From: Candidatus Saccharimonadota bacterium
GTDB lineage: Bacteria; Patescibacteriota; Saccharimonadia; UBA4664
DNA: 8,268 nt
Direction: 5' to 3'
Assembly (NCBI GenBank): GCA_029288275.1
Contig: JARIHM010000179.1
Location: forward strand, 1-8,268
Numbering within the stretch: the stretch's first letter is position 1; each line of letters starts with the position of its first letter. Under the pieces are notes generated by a model. It saw nothing but the letters and a program-made list of their open reading frames with translations, was not told where the DNA came from and did not search any database. Shown here piece by piece: positions 5,668-8,268 of this stretch. The translations under genes and the position numbers were made by a program.

Positions 5668-5773
5668 TTAGGCTGGCACGCAACCTTGGCGCGACTACGT
5701 ACTATTTCTCAAGCGAGGACCGTGTGAGCGAAGCGAGTTCCGCAGCTTGAAAATAGTACTTAGTGGAGCCTAA
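5668..5773. repeat. Large imperfect palindrome, possible interspersed repeat element
   Basis: TTAGGCT (5668-5674) pairs with AGCCTAA (5767-5773). Inside it, 5695-5714 pairs with 5745-5763 through 18 base pairs with one mismatch and one bulge. The apex contains GAGCGAAGCGAG (5726-5737). The left side carries a 20-base unpaired stretch against 3 bases on the right. The size and self-complementarity look like a cruciform or REP/MITE-like element rather than a simple terminator. Whether it is multicopy cannot be seen here. Confidence 0.55.
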
Positions 5774-5856
5774 AACTCCGAACAACACCATTTAGAAATA
5801 GCCAAAATACCCAAGAACGCACCAATTATCAGATAAGACATTGGATTTCTTGCCAT
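5770..5856 (-). CDS. Possible 28-residue single-pass membrane microprotein
   Basis: The minus-strand ORF runs from ATG 5856 to TAG 5770-5772. The product begins MARNPMSYLI, continues with a hydrophobic run (IIGAFLGILAI, about residues 9-20) and ends SKWCCSEF. A basic N-terminus, one short membrane helix and a Lys-Trp-Cys-Cys tail resemble small bacterial membrane peptides. It sits inside an otherwise empty gap, and its stop falls in the outer arm of the palindrome at 5668-5773. A CATAAT hexamer (five of six -10 matches) lies about 27 bases upstream, but there is no good -35 or Shine-Dalgarno sequence. The gap is AT-richer than the genes, and AT-rich DNA yields hydrophobic chance ORFs, so confidence is low. 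Confidence 0.25.
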   Translation of the reverse strand: MARNPMSYLIIGAFLGILAISKWCCSEF

Positions 5857-5925
5857 ACCGATGGGCTAGAAAAATGGGTAGGATTATGGTGACGTAGTGG
5901 AGCAAAGCTGCGTTGTGATCGTAAT

Positions 5926-5932
5926 GAGAGGA
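5926..5932 (+). promoter_or_regulatory. Shine-Dalgarno site for the first glycosyltransferase
   Basis: GAGAGGA ends 4 bases before ATG 5937, a strong but close Shine-Dalgarno match. No convincing promoter is visible in the preceding 150 bases. Confidence 0.6.
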
Positions 5933-5936
5933 CGCA

Positions 5937-7067
5937 ATGAGAATTGCTACAATGGTCCGTGCGTACATGCCTGTGCCGTGCCCGCCGGATATTATTTATG
6001 CCCCCATCGACCTAGCTTTACAGATTAGCGAGGGGCTCATTCATCAAGGACACGACGTTACGTTCTACGCGCCTAACGGCACCCGTCTGCGTATTCCTAC
6101 CGAGACTACCAATCTGCGCCCCCTAGTGCACGACCTCAAAGAATTTCGTGAGCTCCTGGCTGACGTTGGCCGTATGTCGCACTATGTACCAAGCCTCTGG
6201 GATCAGTATATGGCCAAAGAGATGTTCGAGCGCGCCCGGGCAGGGGAGTACGATGCACTGCACTTCCACCATCCTGAGATTGCGCTGTCACTGGCCGGAC
6301 TTTACCCTGATGTGCCCGTTATCTACACCATGCATGATCCTTTTTCGCCCTGGTACAAGGAGGTGATGGAGCTGTATGCCTCGCCTAATCAACACTATAT
6401 TTCCATTTCCGATAATCAACGCGCCGACGCGCCCGACCTTCCGTATGCAGCTACAGTGTATAACGGCATCGATACCGACTTATTTACCTTCTCAGAAGAG
6501 CATGATGGTTATCTGCTCTTTACGGGCCGCATCGTGCCAGAAAAAGGCGTAAAAGAAGCCATTCAGGTAGCCCAGCAAAGTGGACAGCGGTTGCTTATTA
6601 TTGGACCGACCTACCCGGAGTATCAGGACTACTTTGACACCCAGGTGAAACCGCATCTAAATGAGCGCGTACTGTATCTGGGCTTTATGGAACGCGAGCA
6701 CCTTACCAAATATTACCAGATGGCCAAAGCCTTGCTATTTCCTATTCAGTGGGAGGAGCCATTTGGCCTGGCCATGGTAGAAGCTATGGCTTGTGGCACC
6801 CCAGTGATCGCACTGCGGCGCGGCTCAGTGTCAGAGATCATAAAGCATAACAAAACCGGCTTTGTGGTTGATTCGTTGGCTGAGATGGCAGCGGCCGTGG
6901 ACAAGCTCGATAAGATTAACCGCCAAGACTGCCGGGCGCACGTCGAAAAGTATTTCTCGACCGCGCACATGGTAGACGGCTATGCCAAGGCCTTTAAAAA
7001 GGTTCTACAGGAGCCGAAATCACTTCAGCCGGCCGCCGTTAAACCAAAGACGCCGGCCAAACGGTAG
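5937..7067 (+). CDS. GT4-family glycosyltransferase (AviGT4-like), first paralogue
   Basis: The 376-residue GT-B retaining glycosyltransferase should move a sugar from a nucleotide-sugar donor to a glycan, lipid or metabolite at the cytoplasmic face. The N-terminal Rossmann half starts MRIATMV and contains ALHFHHPE and the VIYTMHD strand. SISDNQR (156-162) and VYNGID (174-179) mark the domain boundary. The donor-binding half has FTGRIVPEKG (Arg198, Lys203) and the EX7E motif Glu274-Glu282 in EEPFGLAMVEAMACGTPV. Overall pattern follows the AviGT4-like subgroup. The usual N-terminal Gly-Gly loop is replaced by YAPIDLA. A basic tail (about 361-376) is absent from the next paralogue. Donor and acceptor are unknown. 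The stop overlaps the next gene's Shine-Dalgarno site, indicating an operon. Confidence 0.88.
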   Translation: MRIATMVRAYMPVPCPPDIIYAPIDLALQISEGLIHQGHDVTFYAPNGTRLRIPTETTNLRPLVHDLKEFRELLADVGRMSHYVPSLWDQYMAKEMFERARAGEYDALHFHHPEIALSLAGLYPDVPVIYTMHDPFSPWYKEVMELYASPNQHYISISDNQRADAPDLPYAATVYNGIDTDLFTFSEEHDGYLLFTGRIVPEKGVKEAIQVAQQSGQRLLIIGPTYPEYQDYFDTQVKPHLNERVLYLGFMEREHLTKYYQMAKALLFPIQWEEPFGLAMVEAMACGTPVIALRRGSVSEIIKHNKTGFVVDSLAEMAAAVDKLDKINRQDCRAHVEKYFSTAHMVDGYAKAFKKVLQEPKSLQPAAVKPKTPAKR

Positions 7068-7070
7068 GAG
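7065..7070 (+). promoter_or_regulatory. Shine-Dalgarno site overlapping the upstream stop codon
   Basis: TAGGAG combines the stop codon of the first glycosyltransferase with the AGGAG for the second, 6 bases before ATG 7077. This supports translational coupling of the two paralogues. Confidence 0.65.
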
Positions 7071-7076
7071 CCCAAG

Positions 7077-8162
7077 ATGAACATCGCAACGATGGTGCGT
7101 GGCTATGTACCCGTCCCGCGCCCAGCCGACCTGATCTACGCGCCGATCGATCTGGCGGTGGATCTAAGCCAGGGGCTAGTAGCGCACGGTCACCAGGTGG
7201 TGTTTTATGCGCCCACCGGCAGCCACGTAGGCGGCGGGGTGGTCACCGAGAGCGCAAAACTGCCGCCGTTAGCGCGCAACCTAGCCGAATATCAGGAGCT
7301 CATCCACTCCATTGGCCGGATGGTCCACGGCCAGTCTGAGCTATGGGACCTCCATCTGGCCCGGAATATGTTTGAGCGAGCTGCCGCCGGCCAGTACGAT
7401 CTGCTCCACTTTCACCATGCCGAGAGCGCCTGGCCTCTAGCGGCGCTCTACCCGCAGGTGCCAGTAGTTTACACGCTGCACGATCCCATCGAGCCGTGGT
7501 TTATCGACACAGCCAAACTCCACCAAACACCCAGCCAATCGTTTGTCTCGATCTCCGACAATCAGCGCCGTGACGCGCCCCATCTGCCTTACGCCGCTAC
7601 GGTCTACAACGGCATTGATACGTCGGCCTACGCGTACGTCGATCGGCCAGGCGAATACCTGCTCTTCGCAGGTCGGATTGTGCCTGATAAAGGTGTAAAG
7701 GAAGCCGTAGAAGTAGCCCGCCAGACCGGCGAGCGCCTGCTTATTGCCGGGCCAACCTTTCCCGATCACCAAGCCTACTTTGATGACTACGTAAAGCCAT
7801 ACTTGGATGATCGCATTCAGTACCTTGGCGCACTACCCAAAGAGGCGGTAATCAAGCACTATCAGCATGCTAAGGCCCTCTTGTGCCCCATTCAGTGGGA
7901 GGAGCCGTTTGGCCTGACTATGGTCGAAGCCATGGCCTGTGGTACGCCAGTAATTGCCTTTGGCCGCGGCTCGGTGCGCGAAGTACTAGCCGACGGCCAG
8001 ACCGGTTTTGCGGTCCAAACGGTGAACGAGATGGTCGCAGCCGTTGGTAGACTAAATGAGATCGAGCGGCGAGCCTGCCGACACCGCGTTGAGCAACACT
8101 TTTCGATTCAAGCAATGGTTGAAGGCTACGAGCGCGTTTTCCAGCGCCTTACGGGCTCATAA
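7077..8162 (+). CDS. GT4-family glycosyltransferase (AviGT4-like), second paralogue
   Basis: The 361-residue protein is a close paralogue of its upstream neighbour, more than half identical by eye along the whole length, so the pair arose by tandem duplication. It keeps MNIATMV, the YAPIDLA loop, LLHFHHAE, VVYTLHD, SISDNQR, VYNGID and the donor-site residues Arg200 and Lys205 (FAGRIVPDKG). The EX7E pair is Glu276 and Glu284 in EEPFGLTMVEAMACGTPV. It lacks the basic C-terminal tail. The greatest divergence is in residues 46-66 and 138-157, which lie in the acceptor-facing half, while the donor half is conserved. This suggests the same donor with a different acceptor or successive sugar additions (inference). 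The gene ends 8 bases before a strong hairpin. Confidence 0.88.
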   Translation: MNIATMVRGYVPVPRPADLIYAPIDLAVDLSQGLVAHGHQVVFYAPTGSHVGGGVVTESAKLPPLARNLAEYQELIHSIGRMVHGQSELWDLHLARNMFERAAAGQYDLLHFHHAESAWPLAALYPQVPVVYTLHDPIEPWFIDTAKLHQTPSQSFVSISDNQRRDAPHLPYAATVYNGIDTSAYAYVDRPGEYLLFAGRIVPDKGVKEAVEVARQTGERLLIAGPTFPDHQAYFDDYVKPYLDDRIQYLGALPKEAVIKHYQHAKALLCPIQWEEPFGLTMVEAMACGTPVIAFGRGSVREVLADGQTGFAVQTVNEMVAAVGRLNEIERRACRHRVEQHFSIQAMVEGYERVFQRLTGS

Positions 8163-8170
8163 ACACAAAA

Positions 8171-8198
8171 GGCCCGCCTGCGAAAACGCAGGCGGGCC
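8171..8198 (-). terminator. Strong intrinsic terminator, minus-strand oriented
   Basis: A perfect 12-bp GC-rich stem (GGCCCGCCTGCG with CGCAGGCGGGCC) has an AAAA loop on the plus strand. On the minus strand the stem is followed by TTTTGTGTTT, a proper U-tract. On the plus strand it is followed by GCATGG, so it is a weaker terminator for the glycosyltransferase operon, although the hairpin may still define the 3' end. Confidence 0.75.
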
Positions 8199-8215
8199 GC
8201 ATGGCCAGCTTCAGA

Positions 8216-8266
8216 TTAACCAAGCTCCGGCTTGCCGGCCGGCTCGGCCGAGGAGTTTGATCCAGC
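8216..8266 (-). CDS. Possible C-terminal end of a gene entering from the right
   Basis: A minus-strand frame is open from the window edge to TAA at 8216-8218, followed 17 bases later by a minus-oriented terminator. The visible 16 residues read AGSNSSAEPAGKPELG, a low-complexity tail rich in Ala, Gly, Pro and Ser that resembles a disordered C-terminus. Terminator orientation makes a convergent gene likely, but another frame also stays open to a TGA near 8211, so the frame choice is tentative and no product can be named. Confidence 0.35.
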   Translation of the reverse strand, partial: AGSNSSAEPAGKPELG

Positions 8267-8268
8267 CG

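Noticed and set aside
5826..5836. TTATC-A-GATAA inverted repeat before the glycosyltransferase operon
   Set aside because: It is too short to separate from chance in an AT-rich gap, and no promoter element beside it supports an operator role.
5841..5890. Possible promoter for the glycosyltransferase operon (TTGGAT or TTGCCA with TAGGAT or TATGGT)
   Set aside because: No combination has a 16-18 base spacer, so no promoter is called; the operon's start site is not evident from sequence.
8251..8268. Bases resembling the conserved 5' end of 16S rRNA (AGTTTGATCC at 8253-8262)
   Set aside because: The ten-base match stops there: the next bases are AGCCG instead of TGGCTCAG, and the upstream terminator points the other way. 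Treated as chance similarity.
1..8268. CRISPR array, tRNA genes, transposase or prophage genes
   Set aside because: No regularly spaced repeats, no tRNA cloverleaf with a T-loop, and no integrase or transposase coding sequence were found.

Overview
The window reads as a compact bacterial chromosome segment of moderately high GC with short intergenic gaps and small single-copy housekeeping genes. The standard code fits every gene: no TGA occurs in frame. The gene set and protein style are MsrA, a short cofactor-dependent phosphoglycerate mutase, D-lactate dehydrogenase, exonuclease I, tandem GT4 glycosyltransferases and a small secreted helical protein. Together with the many apparently leaderless starts, they are compatible with a Patescibacteria (CPR) member, perhaps Saccharibacteria-like. 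That placement is inference only, because no rRNA or ribosomal protein gene is present.

Layout, left to right: a bidirectional terminator (52-80); a possible 33-codon minus-strand microgene (98-199) with its own promoter; msrA (255-785, +) and a D-lactate dehydrogenase-like gene (819-1826, +); a convergent two-PAS protein (1829-2635, -); divergent gpmA (2711-3328, +); a secreted helical protein (3387-3890, +) closed by a long hairpin terminator; a 326-base gap holding a tightly packed run of RNA hairpins (about 4037-4193); exonuclease I sbcB (4217-5626, +); a 310-base gap with a large imperfect palindrome (5668-5773) and a possible 28-residue membrane microprotein on the minus strand (5770-5856); two tandem paralogous glycosyltransferases (5937-7067 and 7077-8162, +); then a strong terminator oriented for a minus-strand gene entering from the right edge.

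Functionally, gpmA and the lactate dehydrogenase belong to lower glycolysis and fermentation. MsrA repairs oxidised methionine and SbcB degrades single-stranded DNA 3'-5'. The GT4 pair probably builds a surface glycan or glycolipid, and the secreted protein is likely exported or cell-wall exposed. The PAS protein looks like a cytoplasmic sensor with no output domain of its own.

The most striking pattern is start architecture. Five genes (msrA, ldhA-like, PAS, gpmA, sbcB) carry a -10-like hexamer ending only 6-7 bases before the ATG and have no Shine-Dalgarno sequence, which predicts leaderless mRNAs. The 33-codon microgene repeats the layout with a much better promoter. Three other genes have ordinary Shine-Dalgarno sites. 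None of the eight full-length genes ends in TGA.
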